Positions 27,073-36,954 of a stretch of 64,000 nt of DNA are shown in pieces. The position numbers and the translations under genes are program-made. Below the pieces are notes generated by a model. That model saw nothing but the letters and a program-made list of their open reading frames with translations. It made no database searches and had not been told where the DNA came from. The stretch is from Rhizobium sp. 32-5/1. GTDB taxonomy: Bacteria; Pseudomonadota; Alphaproteobacteria; Rhizobiales; Rhizobiaceae. The stretch is from assembly GCF_029537235.1 (NCBI RefSeq), contig NZ_CP120638.1, forward strand, positions 1 through 64,000, written 5' to 3'. How positions within the stretch are numbered: position 1 is the first letter of the stretch; every line of letters begins with the position of its first letter.

Positions 27073-29626
27073 ATGCCGTCACATCTTTTCGTATCGTTCG
27101 GCGCGACCACTGCTCCGGCCGTGCTGCCGGGCGCCAGTTCTCGCAGCGCGCAAAAATTTCGAGATCCGTCTTCGACATCGGCTTTGCAAACGCGTAGCCC
27201 TGCAGGATGTCGCATCCGAGGTCGCGCAGAATATGCGCGTGCGCGAGCGTTTCAACGCCTTCGGCGACCACTTCGATGTTCAGCGAATGGCCGATATCAA
27301 TGATCGAGCCGACGAGGCGGCGCTGTTCGGCCGCAACCGTGATCGGCTCCACCAAAGCCCGATCGATTTTCAGGCGGCTTGGGCTCAGCTTCAGCAAGCC
27401 GACGATCGAAGCATGCCCGGTCCCGAAGTCGTCGATTTCAACATCGATACCCAGTCCCTTCAGCGCGCTGATCGTTTCGGTCACGGATTCTTCAAGATCA
27501 TCGAGAAAGATCGACTCCAGCAGTTCGAAGGAAAGAATGCCGGGCCTGATCGTCAATGCTTTCAGACTTTCAATCAGGCCCGGTTCGCGCAGCCGGCGAG
27601 AGGAGACATTGACGGAAAATCGTTGAATTCCGAGCCCCATGCGGTCCCAGTCGTCGAAATCGTTCAAGGCCTGTTCGGCGATGACCCGGTCGATTGCCGA
27701 GAGTGCGTTCACGTCCTCGGCGACCTTGAGGAAATAGGCGGGAGCCAGCAAACCATGCACAGGATGGCGCCAGCGCGCCAGCGTCTCGACGCTGGTAATA
27801 TCCAGCGAACGCGCGCAGAATTGTGGCTGGTAAAAAGGCACGAATTCGTGTTCCTCCAACCCTTTCATGATCTCGTCGGCAGTCTTCTTGGCGTGGTGGA
27901 TCTGTGTCTGAAGCTGTGTCGTGAAGAATTCGTAACGGTTGCGTCCAAGCCCCTTGGCGCGGTAAAGCGCGATATCCGCATTCATCAGTGACTGCTTGGC
28001 ATCATGCGCATCTTCGCCGACCCAGGCTATGCCGACACTTGCCCCGAAGCGGCAAAGATGCCCTTCATGGGAAACCGGCTGCCGAAGTGCGCCAATGACG
28101 GCATCGGTCATTGTCACGATCTCGGTCCTGTTGCGGCCAGGGCCGCAAAGAACGACAAACTCATCACCGCCAATCCGCGCCACGAAATCGTCGGTTTGTA
28201 CCAACGTGGCCAGTGTCCTGGCTGTGTGGATCAGCATAGCGTCACCGGCCTGGTGGCCGAGCGTATCGTTGATCTGTTTGAAACGATCGAGATCGATATG
28301 GAGAATCGCGGAGTATTTCAGCTTGTCGCTGGCCCATTCTTCGAGACGCTGATCAAGAAAACGGCGATTGGGAAGGCCGGTGAGATGGTCATGCAGCGCA
28401 TTGTATTCAATGCGAACACGGGCGGCTTCAAGCTCCTGATTGCGCGCGTCCGCCAACATTTTGGCGCGTGCCAGTTCCTCCTGCAACGCCACGTCTTCCG
28501 TGACATCCCAATTGGCACCGATCAGTCTGCTTGCACCATCTGCATCGAGATAAGGGGCTGCATTCGAGCGGATGGAGCGAATGGTTCCGTCTTCCAGGAC
28601 AATCCGAAATGCGTTCACAAAGGGCTTCTGTTCGCGGACGGCCTCGGCAACATTTTCGGATGCCGTGTTCAGATCTTCCGGGTGAACGAGCTTTTCCCAA
28701 TCCGCTGGTGAATACCGACTTCCCGGTCGATCAAGGCCATAAATCTGCATCATCCGCTCATCCCAGAGGGCCTCGCCAGTATCGAGATTGAAGTCGAAGA
28801 CGCCGATTTTCGAGACATCCAAAGCGAGCCGGAGCTTGCGGGAAATTTCGGCGAGTGTCGCTTCGTCGCGCTTGCGCTCCGTGACGTCCGTATCCGTACC
28901 GATGATGCGGCTTGGTTTGCCGTTCGGGTACCATTCGATGGATGAACCGCGGCTTTCGATCCAGACCCAGTGACCATCGGCATGACGCTCGCGATACTGG
29001 AAAACACTGAAGGCGACTTTGCCTTCATCCTGCAGTCGGATGGAGGCGAGAACATGCGCCTGATCGTCGGGATGGACACCCTCCAACCATTTTTCGAGGG
29101 AACCATCAACCGTTGCATCCGGGGCAAGGCCGCGGATTTTGCGCCAGGTTGATGAATAGAAGAACTCGTCTTTCTGGAAGTTGTGATCCCAGACCCCCTG
29201 ATACGCGCTCTCAAGGGCGTATTTCCAGCGTGTCTCGCTTTCCTGCAGCGCGCCGAGCGTTTGCATCAGGCTGTCGATTATTTGTGTCTGGATGATCACC
29301 TCGAAGTGACCGGTCTGCACGCTCAGCCTGGCAAAACTCACGATCGTCCAGATCGGCTCAGCCTGTTTCGGCTGCAGGCGGATGGAAATCGTTCCTGGCC
29401 AATGCGTTGCCTTGCGTGTGTCGGAAAGCGCTTGATCAACGGCGGGCACGTCGTCCGCATGAATGAACGTCCGGAACGGCAGACCGGCGAGATTGCTGGT
29501 TTCTGACCCCGTCAATCGCGTGAATGCGGGGTTTGCCGACTGGATAATACCCTCTGCCGTGACGACGCAGATACCGCTGCCGGCCTGCTTCAAAATGGCG
29601 GAATCCATTCCGGCCGCCGCAGGCAT
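27071..29626 (-). CDS. PAS-sensor protein with GGDEF and EAL domains (c-di-GMP metabolism)
   Basis: An 851-residue signalling protein from ATG 29626 (MPAAAGMDSAILKQAG; AGGAA upstream); a TTG at 29713 would add an unlikely 29 residues. Three PAS/PAC modules come first (about 1-400), then a GGDEF domain with intact RIGGDEF, then an EAL domain. The EAL motif reads ETL (SVETLARWRHP), which keeps the metal-binding Glu; NVSSRRL, SFELLES, DDFGTG, LKIDR and EVVAEGVET are all present, so phosphodiesterase activity is likely. No RxxD inhibitory site precedes GGDEF. No membrane segment, so probably a cytosolic sensor. Signal unknown. Confidence 0.92.
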   Translation of the reverse strand: MPAAAGMDSAILKQAGSGICVVTAEGIIQSANPAFTRLTGSETSNLAGLPFRTFIHADDVPAVDQALSDTRKATHWPGTISIRLQPKQAEPIWTIVSFARLSVQTGHFEVIIQTQIIDSLMQTLGALQESETRWKYALESAYQGVWDHNFQKDEFFYSSTWRKIRGLAPDATVDGSLEKWLEGVHPDDQAHVLASIRLQDEGKVAFSVFQYRERHADGHWVWIESRGSSIEWYPNGKPSRIIGTDTDVTERKRDEATLAEISRKLRLALDVSKIGVFDFNLDTGEALWDERMMQIYGLDRPGSRYSPADWEKLVHPEDLNTASENVAEAVREQKPFVNAFRIVLEDGTIRSIRSNAAPYLDADGASRLIGANWDVTEDVALQEELARAKMLADARNQELEAARVRIEYNALHDHLTGLPNRRFLDQRLEEWASDKLKYSAILHIDLDRFKQINDTLGHQAGDAMLIHTARTLATLVQTDDFVARIGGDEFVVLCGPGRNRTEIVTMTDAVIGALRQPVSHEGHLCRFGASVGIAWVGEDAHDAKQSLMNADIALYRAKGLGRNRYEFFTTQLQTQIHHAKKTADEIMKGLEEHEFVPFYQPQFCARSLDITSVETLARWRHPVHGLLAPAYFLKVAEDVNALSAIDRVIAEQALNDFDDWDRMGLGIQRFSVNVSSRRLREPGLIESLKALTIRPGILSFELLESIFLDDLEESVTETISALKGLGIDVEIDDFGTGHASIVGLLKLSPSRLKIDRALVEPITVAAEQRRLVGSIIDIGHSLNIEVVAEGVETLAHAHILRDLGCDILQGYAFAKPMSKTDLEIFARCENWRPAARPEQWSRRTIRKDVTA

Positions 29627-29837
29627 CGGTGGTTCCTGCCAGTTTTTCGGGTCGCTGATGATGGGCACCGATGTTCGAACTCGCTTATTTTCAGCGATGA
29701 TGATCAAGGACAATGAAATTCAGATTAATGACGAGGTATTTACGGCTTGTTCCATGAATTGCCTGCTCTCGGCATGTAGCGTGGCAAAACGTCTGAATAT
29801 ACCGATCGCCTCTAGTCTTCTTTTCCGGAATTGCCGT

Positions 29838-30392
29838 TCATGGCTTCAGTCGGCTGAGGAACTGGGCGAACACCATGGTTCCCTCCGGCCAGGGACCATG
29901 CCCCGATTCGGTATTGATATGGCCGGACTCTCCCGCGTCCACCAGAAGCGAGCCCCAGGCATTGGCGATGTCTCCCGCATGATCATAGCTGCAGAACGGA
30001 TCATTGCGGCTGGCAACGATCATCGAGGGGAAGGGCAGTGGATCGCGCGGGTAGGGTCCGAACGTCATCAGGTGCTTTGGCTTAATCTTTGGATTGGCGA
30101 CATCTGGAGGTGCGACGAGAAACGCGCCCGCGATCTTCTTGTCTATTCCCGATATGGCATGGGCGACGGCTGCGACACCGAGCGAATGGGCGACGATGAC
30201 GATGGGCTTGGTGGCGGCATTCGCCTCTTCCACCATGCGAGCGATCCAATCCTCTCGCACCGGTTTTGACCACTCCGCCTGTTCGACACGCCTTGCCGAT
30301 GCGAGCTTGCTCTGCCAGCGGGTCTGCCAATGTTCCGGGCCGGAATTGGTGTAGCCTGGGACGATGAGGATATCTGCTTCGGATGATTTCAT
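29838..30392 (-). CDS. RBBP9/YdeN-family alpha/beta hydrolase
   Basis: A 184-residue small serine hydrolase. The nucleophile Ser70 lies in VAHSLGVAAV (A-H-S-L-G, a GxSxG variant); the acid is in ASRNDPFC, and the catalytic His is in SGHINTESGHGPWPEG. The GYTNSGPEHWQTRW N-terminus is the family mark. ATG 30392 is chosen because the 51 upstream in-frame residues are non-coding in character. Substrate unknown. Cytosolic. Confidence 0.87.
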   Translation of the reverse strand: MKSSEADILIVPGYTNSGPEHWQTRWQSKLASARRVEQAEWSKPVREDWIARMVEEANAATKPIVIVAHSLGVAAVAHAISGIDKKIAGAFLVAPPDVANPKIKPKHLMTFGPYPRDPLPFPSMIVASRNDPFCSYDHAGDIANAWGSLLVDAGESGHINTESGHGPWPEGTMVFAQFLSRLKP

Positions 30393-30615
30393 GGTAACGG
30401 CGATGTGAGGTCGAGGAGGGATGAAGTCAAGTGAAAGAATGGCGCAACGGGTGTAGGGTATCGCCAAAGGCGGTGGTGTCACAACCGCTTTGTGCCGTCT
30501 GCTGAAGCGGCAATTGGGTTCAGAACGCATGCGCTCACCTGTCATGCCTTTTCTTGACGATGGCGTCGTGCCTTCCGGATCAGGTTGGTGACGTGGATCA
30601 ACAAGGAGGATGGCT

Positions 30616-31422
30616 ATGACGGCTTTTCACGTAATGGCGGGGCCGGGCGACGTCGTCGCGCACCCTGGAATTCGCAAGATCGGCGTGGCCGATGTCTTCG
30701 ATGCGTTGCGCCTGGGTTTTGAGGATTTCCGCACCAAGCCATCCCATTATGCTTTTCTGTGCCTGATCTATCCGATTGCAGGTGTCGTCCTCGCCACCTG
30801 GAGTTCGGGCGTGGACATGCTGCCCATCCTCTATCCTCTCGCTTCCGGCTTCGCTCTCCTGGGACCGGTCGCGGCCATCGGCCTCTATGAAATCAGCCGG
30901 CGTCGCGAGCAAGGTCTCGATACCTCGTGGCGACACGCGTTCGATGTTCGCCATTCGCCCGCCTTGCCGGCGATCCTTGTCGTCGCTGCGATGCTTTTAA
31001 TCCTGTTCGTTGCGTGGCTGATCGTCGCACAGGCGCTCTATGTGCGGTTTCTCGGCGAGGTTCCGCCCGCCTCGCTTTCGGCTTTCATGAGCGGCATTGT
31101 CGGCACGGAAGCGGGCATCGGCTTGATCCTCGTTGGAAATGCGGTCGGCTTTGTTTTCGCCGCCGTCGTTCTGGCAACCGTCGTAGTGTCGTTTCCGCTT
31201 TTGCTGGATCGCGACGTGGGTGCTGTTTCCGCCGTTGAAACATCGATCCGCGCCACGCTTGCCAATCCTGTTCCGGTTGCCGTCTGGGGCTTGGTGGTTG
31301 CGGCAGGCCTTTTGCTCGGTTCGCTCCCGGTCTTTATCGGGCTGATCGTCGTGATGCCTATTCTCGGTCATGCGACCTGGCATCTCTATCGCAAGATGGT
31401 CGAGCCGGAACAGATCGGCTAA
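30616..31422 (+). CDS. DUF2189 integral membrane protein
   Basis: A 268-residue inner-membrane protein with about six hydrophobic segments (for example LPILYPLASGFALLGPVAAIG, PAILVVAAMLLILFVAWLIV, GLVVAAGLLLGSLPVFIGLI). The DUF2189 layout is recognised by VADVFDALRLGFEDFRTKPSHYA and the GLYEISRRRE loop. The start at ATG 30616 fits AAGGAGG (30603-30609); ATG 30610 would overlap that site. Function is unknown. A hairpin follows the stop. Confidence 0.87.
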   Translation: MTAFHVMAGPGDVVAHPGIRKIGVADVFDALRLGFEDFRTKPSHYAFLCLIYPIAGVVLATWSSGVDMLPILYPLASGFALLGPVAAIGLYEISRRREQGLDTSWRHAFDVRHSPALPAILVVAAMLLILFVAWLIVAQALYVRFLGEVPPASLSAFMSGIVGTEAGIGLILVGNAVGFVFAAVVLATVVVSFPLLLDRDVGAVSAVETSIRATLANPVPVAVWGLVVAAGLLLGSLPVFIGLIVVMPILGHATWHLYRKMVEPEQIG

Positions 31423-31442
31423 AACGCTTGGCGCAGCTTTAA

Positions 31443-31464
31443 AGGCCGCCTTTTGGGGCGGCCT
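31443..31464. terminator. Hairpin between DUF2189 and PilZ genes
   Basis: AGGCCGCC/GGCGGCCT stem (31443-31450 / 31457-31464) with loop TTTTGG in a convergent gap. Adjacent T-runs are short. Confidence 0.65.
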
Positions 31465-31489
31465 GTTGCAGGTGGCTGGGTATTCAGAC

Positions 31490-31795
31490 TTAGCGGAAGA
31501 ATTTGTAGTAGGACGAAATCTGCGCCGCCGTATTCGACGAAATATTCAGCTTTATGCCGATCTTGTCGCTGCGATACCAGTGCACGGTCCCCGTGAGGTG
31601 ACCCAGCTCCTCGCTCTCGATCGTCACTTCCTGGCCGGTCTTGGCATTGATGTCGAAATAGAGCTGGAAGCAGATGCCCGCTGGCGACAGGTCCTTGACG
31701 ATGCCGCGGCTCTTGCCGTTCTTGCAACTGACCGTGCCCGTAAACTTCGTTGCTGTGCGCTTGGCCTTCCGCTCAATGACTTGCTGCTGTGGCAT
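31490..31795 (-). CDS. PilZ domain protein (c-di-GMP receptor)
   Basis: A 101-residue single-domain PilZ protein. Motif RxxxR is seen as R9-K-A-K-R13 and the D/NxSxxG motif as DLSPAGIC, both needed for c-di-GMP binding; the rest is the PilZ beta-barrel (GTVSCKNGKSRGIVK, HLTGTVHWYRSDKIGIKL). It is the third c-di-GMP-related gene in the window but is not in an operon with the others. Output unknown. Confidence 0.88.
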   Translation of the reverse strand: MPQQQVIERKAKRTATKFTGTVSCKNGKSRGIVKDLSPAGICFQLYFDINAKTGQEVTIESEELGHLTGTVHWYRSDKIGIKLNISSNTAAQISSYYKFFR

Positions 31796-31941
31796 ATATC
31801 CTCCATCTCCGCATGGATCCGTCTGGAAACGATGGCAGAAAAGGCTGAAGGATATTTGAGGAATTTCGCCGGCATTTTACCGATCTGCTCCGATTGCAGA
31901 CAGATTGGAGAAGGGAGGCGTGAACGCCTCCCTTTCAAGCG

Positions 31942-33243
31942 TCAGCCGAAGACTCGGCCGAAAATCGTATCGACGTGCTTGGTGTGGTAGCCCAGATCGA
32001 ATTTCTCGCGGATTTCGCTTTCGGGCAAAAGGGCGCGAACTTCGCTATCGGCCAGCAGTTCTTCGAGGAAGTCCTTGCCTTCTTCCCAGACGCGCATGGC
32101 ATTGCGCTGGACGAGGCGGTAGGAATCCTCGCGCGAAGCGCCAGCCTGGGTCAGGGCCAGGAGCACACGCTGCGAGTGAACGAGACCACGAAACTTGTTC
32201 ATGTTCTTCATCATGTTATCGGGATAGACGAGCAGCTTGTCGATGACGCCCGTGAGCCGCGCTAGCGCGAAATCGAGCGTCACCGTCGCGTCCGGTCCGA
32301 TCATGCGCTCGACCGAGGAGTGCGAAATGTCGCGCTCGTGCCAGAGCGCCACGTTCTCCATGGCCGGCAGGGCAAAGGCGCGGACCATGCGCGACAGGCC
32401 GGTGAGATTTTCGGTTAGCACCGGATTGCGCTTGTGCGGCATGGCCGACGAACCCTTCTGGCCCGGAGAGAAGTATTCTTCCGCTTCGAGCACTTCGGTG
32501 CGCTGCAGATGGCGGATTTCCGTTGCCACGCGTTCGACGCAGGAGGCGATGACGCCGAGGGTCGCGAAATACATCGCATGGCGGTCGCGCGGAATGACCT
32601 GCGTCGAGACCGGTTCTGCCGCAAGGCCCATGGCCTTCGCGACATGTTCTTCGACGCGCGGGTCGATATTGGCGAAGGTGCCGACGGCGCCGGAAATCGC
32701 GCAGGTGGCGATTTCTTCGCGGGCCGCGATCAGGCGCTTCTTGCAGCGCTCGAATTCGGCATAGGCAAGCGCCAGCTTGACGCCGAACGTCGTCGGCTCG
32801 GCGTGGATGCCGTGCGAGCGGCCGATGGTCACCGTGTCCTTGTGCTCGAAAGCGCGGCGCTTCAGTGCCTCCAGCAACTTGTCGAGATCAGCGAGCAGAA
32901 GGTCGCTGGCCTTGACGAGTTGGACGTTGAAGCAGGTGTCGAGCACGTCGGACGAGGTCATGCCCTGATGCACGAAGCGCGCGTCCGGGCCGACGATTTC
33001 GGCGAGATGCGTCAGGAAGGCGATAACGTCATGCTTGGTCACTGCCTCGATTGCGTCGATGCGGTCAACGTCGAATGTGGCGGCTCCGCCTTTTTCCCAG
33101 ATCGTTTTTGCGGCTTCCTTGGGAATGACGCCCAACTCTGCCAGCGCGTCGCAGGCATGCGCCTCGATCTCGAACCAGATGCGGAATTTGGTTTCCGGCG
33201 ACCAGATGGCCACCATTTCCGGACGGGAGTAACGCGGGATCAT
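31942..33243 (-). CDS. purB: Adenylosuccinate lyase
   Basis: Acts twice in purine metabolism: SAICAR to AICAR plus fumarate, and adenylosuccinate to AMP plus fumarate. The family signature [10 protein letters not shown] (catalytic Ser loop) is seen near residue 264-273, with TSSDVLDTC and [13 protein letters not shown] for the other active-site segments. The 433-residue length fits. It lies 5 kb upstream of purC on the same strand, completing a purine-rich neighbourhood. Confidence 0.97.
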   Translation of the reverse strand: MIPRYSRPEMVAIWSPETKFRIWFEIEAHACDALAELGVIPKEAAKTIWEKGGAATFDVDRIDAIEAVTKHDVIAFLTHLAEIVGPDARFVHQGMTSSDVLDTCFNVQLVKASDLLLADLDKLLEALKRRAFEHKDTVTIGRSHGIHAEPTTFGVKLALAYAEFERCKKRLIAAREEIATCAISGAVGTFANIDPRVEEHVAKAMGLAAEPVSTQVIPRDRHAMYFATLGVIASCVERVATEIRHLQRTEVLEAEEYFSPGQKGSSAMPHKRNPVLTENLTGLSRMVRAFALPAMENVALWHERDISHSSVERMIGPDATVTLDFALARLTGVIDKLLVYPDNMMKNMNKFRGLVHSQRVLLALTQAGASREDSYRLVQRNAMRVWEEGKDFLEELLADSEVRALLPESEIREKFDLGYHTKHVDTIFGRVFG

Positions 33244-33306
33244 GGGCTCTCAGCTTTCGTCATCAGGGAAGTTTGGTTGTGCCTCTAGCAAAGATGGCGC
33301 GCAATC

Positions 33307-33837
33307 TCAACGCTGCATATCGTGCGGACGCATGGCCAGCCACAGACTGGCTACTACCAGAGCAGCCAGTCCGAAGGGAAGATAGAGCCTGACGCCCATG
33401 ACAACGAACTGGTAGGAGGCGGACGCCGAGGTGAAGACGAATTGGTAGACCCATATCCTCGTGCCGAAGGGTGCATGCCATTGCTCGAAGAAAAGGCGGT
33501 AGTGCAGGGCAAATAAAAGCGTCGTCGAGGCGATCGTCAGGACAGTGAAGCAGAGGAAATAGGCGGCAAACCGAGTCTCAACGCTGCGACCCAAGGCACA
33601 GAACCGGCCGATGAAAATCGAAAAGGGCCAGGCGATCACGCCACCTGCGAAATACAATGTGAGAATTTTCGTCAGCTGGAATGTGGCTCCCACTTCACGC
33701 AGCAAAAGTGCGATGAGTGCAGATGCCGCCATCAGAAGACCCCAGATCGGCGTGCCGAGCAGCAACTCACGCCGGCTTGGCAATGCTGCCCGCAGGCGTT
33801 GCCCGGAGCGCCCGAAGATGCCCTGCGGTCCTACCAC
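33307..33837 (-). CDS. Four-helix membrane protein of unknown function
   Basis: A 176-residue protein, GTG start, with four hydrophobic segments (GTPIWGLLMAASALIALLL, TLYFAGGVIAWPFSIFIG, FAAYFLCFTVLTIASTTLLF, LYLPFGLAALVVASLWLAM). No catalytic motif is visible. It lies 63 bases downstream from purB's start side, between purB and rpe on the same strand. The exact start is uncertain because no good ribosome binding site precedes the GTG. Not recognised. Confidence 0.6.
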   Translation of the reverse strand: MVGPQGIFGRSGQRLRAALPSRRELLLGTPIWGLLMAASALIALLLREVGATFQLTKILTLYFAGGVIAWPFSIFIGRFCALGRSVETRFAAYFLCFTVLTIASTTLLFALHYRLFFEQWHAPFGTRIWVYQFVFTSASASYQFVVMGVRLYLPFGLAALVVASLWLAMRPHDMQR

Positions 33838-33896
33838 TGCACTTTTGGATCTCGACCGTCATGTGCCGGACCCAGCGCCGCCGCCGGCAGCCCAAT

Positions 33897-34574
33897 TCAT
33901 CTCAGTCCGCTTTCCGCCGCTGTCCGCAACTCATCGATCGCAGTCCGGTAACCTTCGATAGAACCCGCCCTGAAGATCGCGGAGCCTGCAACGAAGACAT
34001 TGGCGCCGGCGCTGGAGGCGATTGCGATCGTCTCGGGGGCTATGCCGCCATCGACCTCAAGGTCGATCGGTCGATCCCCGATCATGGCGCGGATGCGGCG
34101 GATCTTTTCCGCAGTGGCATTGACGAATTTCTGGCCGCCGAAGCCTGGGTTCACGGTCATTACCAGAACGAGATCCACAGTATCGAGCACGTATTCGATC
34201 ACGCTTTCCGGGGTGGCCGGATTGAGCGAAACGCCGGCCTTCTTGCCGAGTGCCCGGATGCTCTGCAGTGATCGATGGAGATGCGGACCGGCCTCTGCAT
34301 GCACGGTGATAATATCGCAACCGGCCTTGGCGAAGGCTTCGAGGTAGGGATCGGCAGGGGCAATCATCAGGTGGCAATCGAAGGTCGCCGTCGTATAGGG
34401 GCGCAGCGACTTGATGACATCCGGGCCGAAGGAGATATTGGGAACAAAATGCCCGTCCATCACGTCGAGATGGATCCAGTCGGCTCCCGCCTCCGCGACA
34501 TCACGCACTTCCTGTCCGAGTTTTGCGAAATCTGCAGCCAGAATGGACGGGGAAATCCGGATCGGCAAAGGCAT
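33897..34574 (-). CDS. rpe: Ribulose-phosphate 3-epimerase
   Basis: Interconverts ribulose-5-phosphate and xylulose-5-phosphate. A 225-residue TIM barrel with the family signatures: [14 protein letters not shown] (N-terminus), [16 protein letters not shown] (metal and substrate), [13 protein letters not shown] and EVDGGI. ATG 34574 is preferred to an in-frame GTG four codons upstream. Used in the pentose phosphate pathway, and in rhizobia sometimes in Calvin-cycle clusters, though no other such gene is here. Confidence 0.96.
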   Translation of the reverse strand: MPLPIRISPSILAADFAKLGQEVRDVAEAGADWIHLDVMDGHFVPNISFGPDVIKSLRPYTTATFDCHLMIAPADPYLEAFAKAGCDIITVHAEAGPHLHRSLQSIRALGKKAGVSLNPATPESVIEYVLDTVDLVLVMTVNPGFGGQKFVNATAEKIRRIRAMIGDRPIDLEVDGGIAPETIAIASSAGANVFVAGSAIFRAGSIEGYRTAIDELRTAAESGLR

Positions 34575-34654
34575 GATGACAGGCACTCCCTAGGTTTTCC
34601 CGGCCATAGCATTGCTTTTGGGATCAAACAACATTTCCGAGCGCCACATTCTCG

Positions 34655-35668
34655 TTATTGCGGATTTCGAACCGATTGCCATGTGGGCAGAAGATCGCCC
34701 TCCGCGGGGCTTGCCGCGTAAACGCCCCTTGCAATCGCTCTCGCCATGGTTGACGTGGCTGCCGCCCCGAGATCGATGAAGTCCTGCACGGAAACGGTCT
34801 TGCCGCTTGCGCCGGTGGCCAGGGCAAACACGAGATCACCATCAAGCGGCGTATGCGAGGGCCATAGCGCCCGGGAAAAACCGTCATGCGCCGAAATCGC
34901 CAGTCGTTTGGCTTCCGCCTTTGACAGGACCGCGTCGGTCGCGATCAAGGCGATCGTCGTGTTCTGAGCCTCGATTTTCTGCTCACGGAACTTGATGCGC
35001 AGATCGCGGGCATTGTGGGGGAAAGGGTACGGCATTCCGAGACCGCCAAATTCCATGTTTTCCTCGAAGGGTGCCGCCCAAAAATGCCCCGTATCGCCGA
35101 TCGTTGCGGAACCAAGCGCGTTGACCGCGACCAGTGCGCCGATGGTGATGCCGTTTGGCAGGGCCATTGACGCCGAGCCGAGGCCACCCTTGAAGGTCGC
35201 GGTCAGTGCACCGGTGCCGGCACCTGCCGTTCCCGTGGCGAAATTCCGCGACGCCGCCTCAACCGCTGCGTAACCGAGATCGCGATAGGGCGGATAGCGC
35301 CCCCAGTCCTTGTTGCCGCCATTGATGAGGTCAAACAGGATTGCTGCCGGAACGATCGGGACGCGAAGCGGGCCGACGGCAAAGCCACGTCCCATTTCGC
35401 GCAGGGCCGCCTGCACACCGGAGGCGGCATCCAGGCCGAAAGCCGAGCCGCCGGAAAGAACGAGCGCATCGACTGTCTGTACGGCGTTGTGGGGCTCCAG
35501 GAGATCGGTCTCGCGCGTGCCGGGCGCTCCACCAAGCACCTGTACCGCGGCAATTGCGGGAGGATCGCACAGCACCACGGTCACGCCGGATTTCAGTGTC
35601 GCGTCCGCGGCGTTTCCGACGGTCAGTCCGCCGACATCGGTGATCAGGTTGAGCGGGCCGGGCCGCAT
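34655..35668 (-). CDS. P1/S58-family peptidase or amidohydrolase (DmpA/NylC-like)
   Basis: A 337-residue N-terminal-nucleophile hydrolase. It is made as a precursor that self-cleaves to alpha and beta chains; the expected site is N236-T237 in EAQNTTIALIATDA, where the beta chain would start with Thr as in NylC-type nylon oligomer hydrolase rather than Ser as in DmpA. Other family blocks: LSGGSAFGLDAASG, KGGLGSASMALPNG, GDLVFALATG. Its ATG overlaps the stop of the solute-binding protein gene by four bases (ATGA), so the two are coupled and may take up and process an amino-acid-like amide. Substrate unknown. Confidence 0.88.
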   Translation of the reverse strand: MRPGPLNLITDVGGLTVGNAADATLKSGVTVVLCDPPAIAAVQVLGGAPGTRETDLLEPHNAVQTVDALVLSGGSAFGLDAASGVQAALREMGRGFAVGPLRVPIVPAAILFDLINGGNKDWGRYPPYRDLGYAAVEAASRNFATGTAGAGTGALTATFKGGLGSASMALPNGITIGALVAVNALGSATIGDTGHFWAAPFEENMEFGGLGMPYPFPHNARDLRIKFREQKIEAQNTTIALIATDAVLSKAEAKRLAISAHDGFSRALWPSHTPLDGDLVFALATGASGKTVSVQDFIDLGAAATSTMARAIARGVYAASPAEGDLLPTWQSVRNPQ

Positions 35669-36771
35669 CAGTCTGCCGGTGGAAGAGGGGATACGGGCAC
35701 GAAACGGCCGTCTTGCCACCGCATCAGCCGATAGGGATTATCGGCCAGCTCGTGGCCCTTATCAAAGCGGATCGCGCCAAGAGCTGTCGGGTAGGGGCCT
35801 TTGGCGAGCGCATCCAGCAATCCGGTGCCATCCTTTGCCGCCTGATCCTTTGCCAGTTCCAGCAGTGATACCGCTGCAAAGGAAGGCAGTACATATCCTT
35901 CCGGCACAAGCCCAGTGGCCTTCATGGCGGCGCTGACGGCTTTTGCCTCGGGCAGGGTCGCGTAATCCGGCAAGGTGACGGCCAAAACGCCGTTTTCCAG
36001 CGGAACGGTCTGGTCGGCGGCGCTGAGCGCTTCGCCGCCCATGAGCGTCAGGTCAAACGATTCCGACTTCGCGTCACGCGCGATGATCGCCGTATCTATG
36101 CGGTCGCCACCGGTGAATACGTGTGTCGCGCCGCTCTTGGCCAGCCTGCGCACGAGCGCCACCTGCTGCTCCTGCGCGGGACGATAGGTATCGTTGAAGA
36201 CAGGCGTCAGCCCGATCGCGGCAAGTGCTTCGCGCACGCTCTCGACAAGCTCGCGCCCGTGGATCGTGCCGTCATCGATCAGTCCGAGCGGTTCGCCTTT
36301 CCAGCGCGACAGGATGATGTCGGTGATCCGCGCCGCTTCCGCCTTCGCATTCGGCACCAGCCGGAAGAACGGCCATTTCTTGCGCAACGCATCTTCCATC
36401 AGGATATCGGAGCGAACGCTGAGCGAAAGTGCTGGCATCGACGATTCGGCAAGGGCCGGTAGGACGGCCTCAAGGCTTTCGGTGCAGAGAAAGCCGATGG
36501 CAGCCTCGGCGCCTGCTGCAACGACCGCCTTGGCGAGCGCTTCACTATCTGTTGTCTCGCAGGTCTCGTTGATCGGAATGATTTCCGAGCCGTGGTCCTG
36601 CGCCTGGAACTGCGCACCATCCAGAATCTGCTTGCCGAGAAGGGCAAATGGACCTTCGGTCGGCGCGACGACGGCGATTTTCAGACCTTCCGCCCGCGCC
36701 GGTTTGGCCTGCGTCATCGCTGCCATGTTCAGGCCTATCAGGATCAGGATTGCGACGAAGGAACGGTACAT
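35668..36771 (-). CDS. ABC transporter substrate-binding protein, LivJ-type
   Basis: A 367-residue periplasmic type I solute-binding protein. Signal peptide MYRSFVAILILIGLNMAAMTQ with cleavage near ARA-EG (about residue 28). The mature start GLKIAVVAPTEGPFALLG matches the branched-chain amino acid/amide binding family. No permease or ATPase genes are adjacent, so it is an orphan binding protein or its transporter lies elsewhere. ATG 36771 chosen over an upstream in-frame extension. Coupled to the P1 peptidase. Confidence 0.85.
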   Translation of the reverse strand: MYRSFVAILILIGLNMAAMTQAKPARAEGLKIAVVAPTEGPFALLGKQILDGAQFQAQDHGSEIIPINETCETTDSEALAKAVVAAGAEAAIGFLCTESLEAVLPALAESSMPALSLSVRSDILMEDALRKKWPFFRLVPNAKAEAARITDIILSRWKGEPLGLIDDGTIHGRELVESVREALAAIGLTPVFNDTYRPAQEQQVALVRRLAKSGATHVFTGGDRIDTAIIARDAKSESFDLTLMGGEALSAADQTVPLENGVLAVTLPDYATLPEAKAVSAAMKATGLVPEGYVLPSFAAVSLLELAKDQAAKDGTGLLDALAKGPYPTALGAIRFDKGHELADNPYRLMRWQDGRFVPVSPLPPAD

Positions 36772-36954
36772 ACAGCTTTCCAGGTGAAGAAAGGCCATGT
36801 TTTAAAGATGTGGTCGCAAGCGTCAAAGGAAAAGATCGAAGCCTCGCCGCATACCATAACAATTGCCGCGATTAAGCCAGAAATTCGCCGCTTGGCGGGT
36901 TTCATAATTCTTTTCAATGGCTATGTATGGGCTGCACTCGATCAGGAGAAAGCA

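Noticed and set aside
27071..29626. EAL motif reading ETL as a sign of an inactive phosphodiesterase
   Set aside because: The catalytic Glu is kept and all other metal-binding residues are present; such variants can be active.
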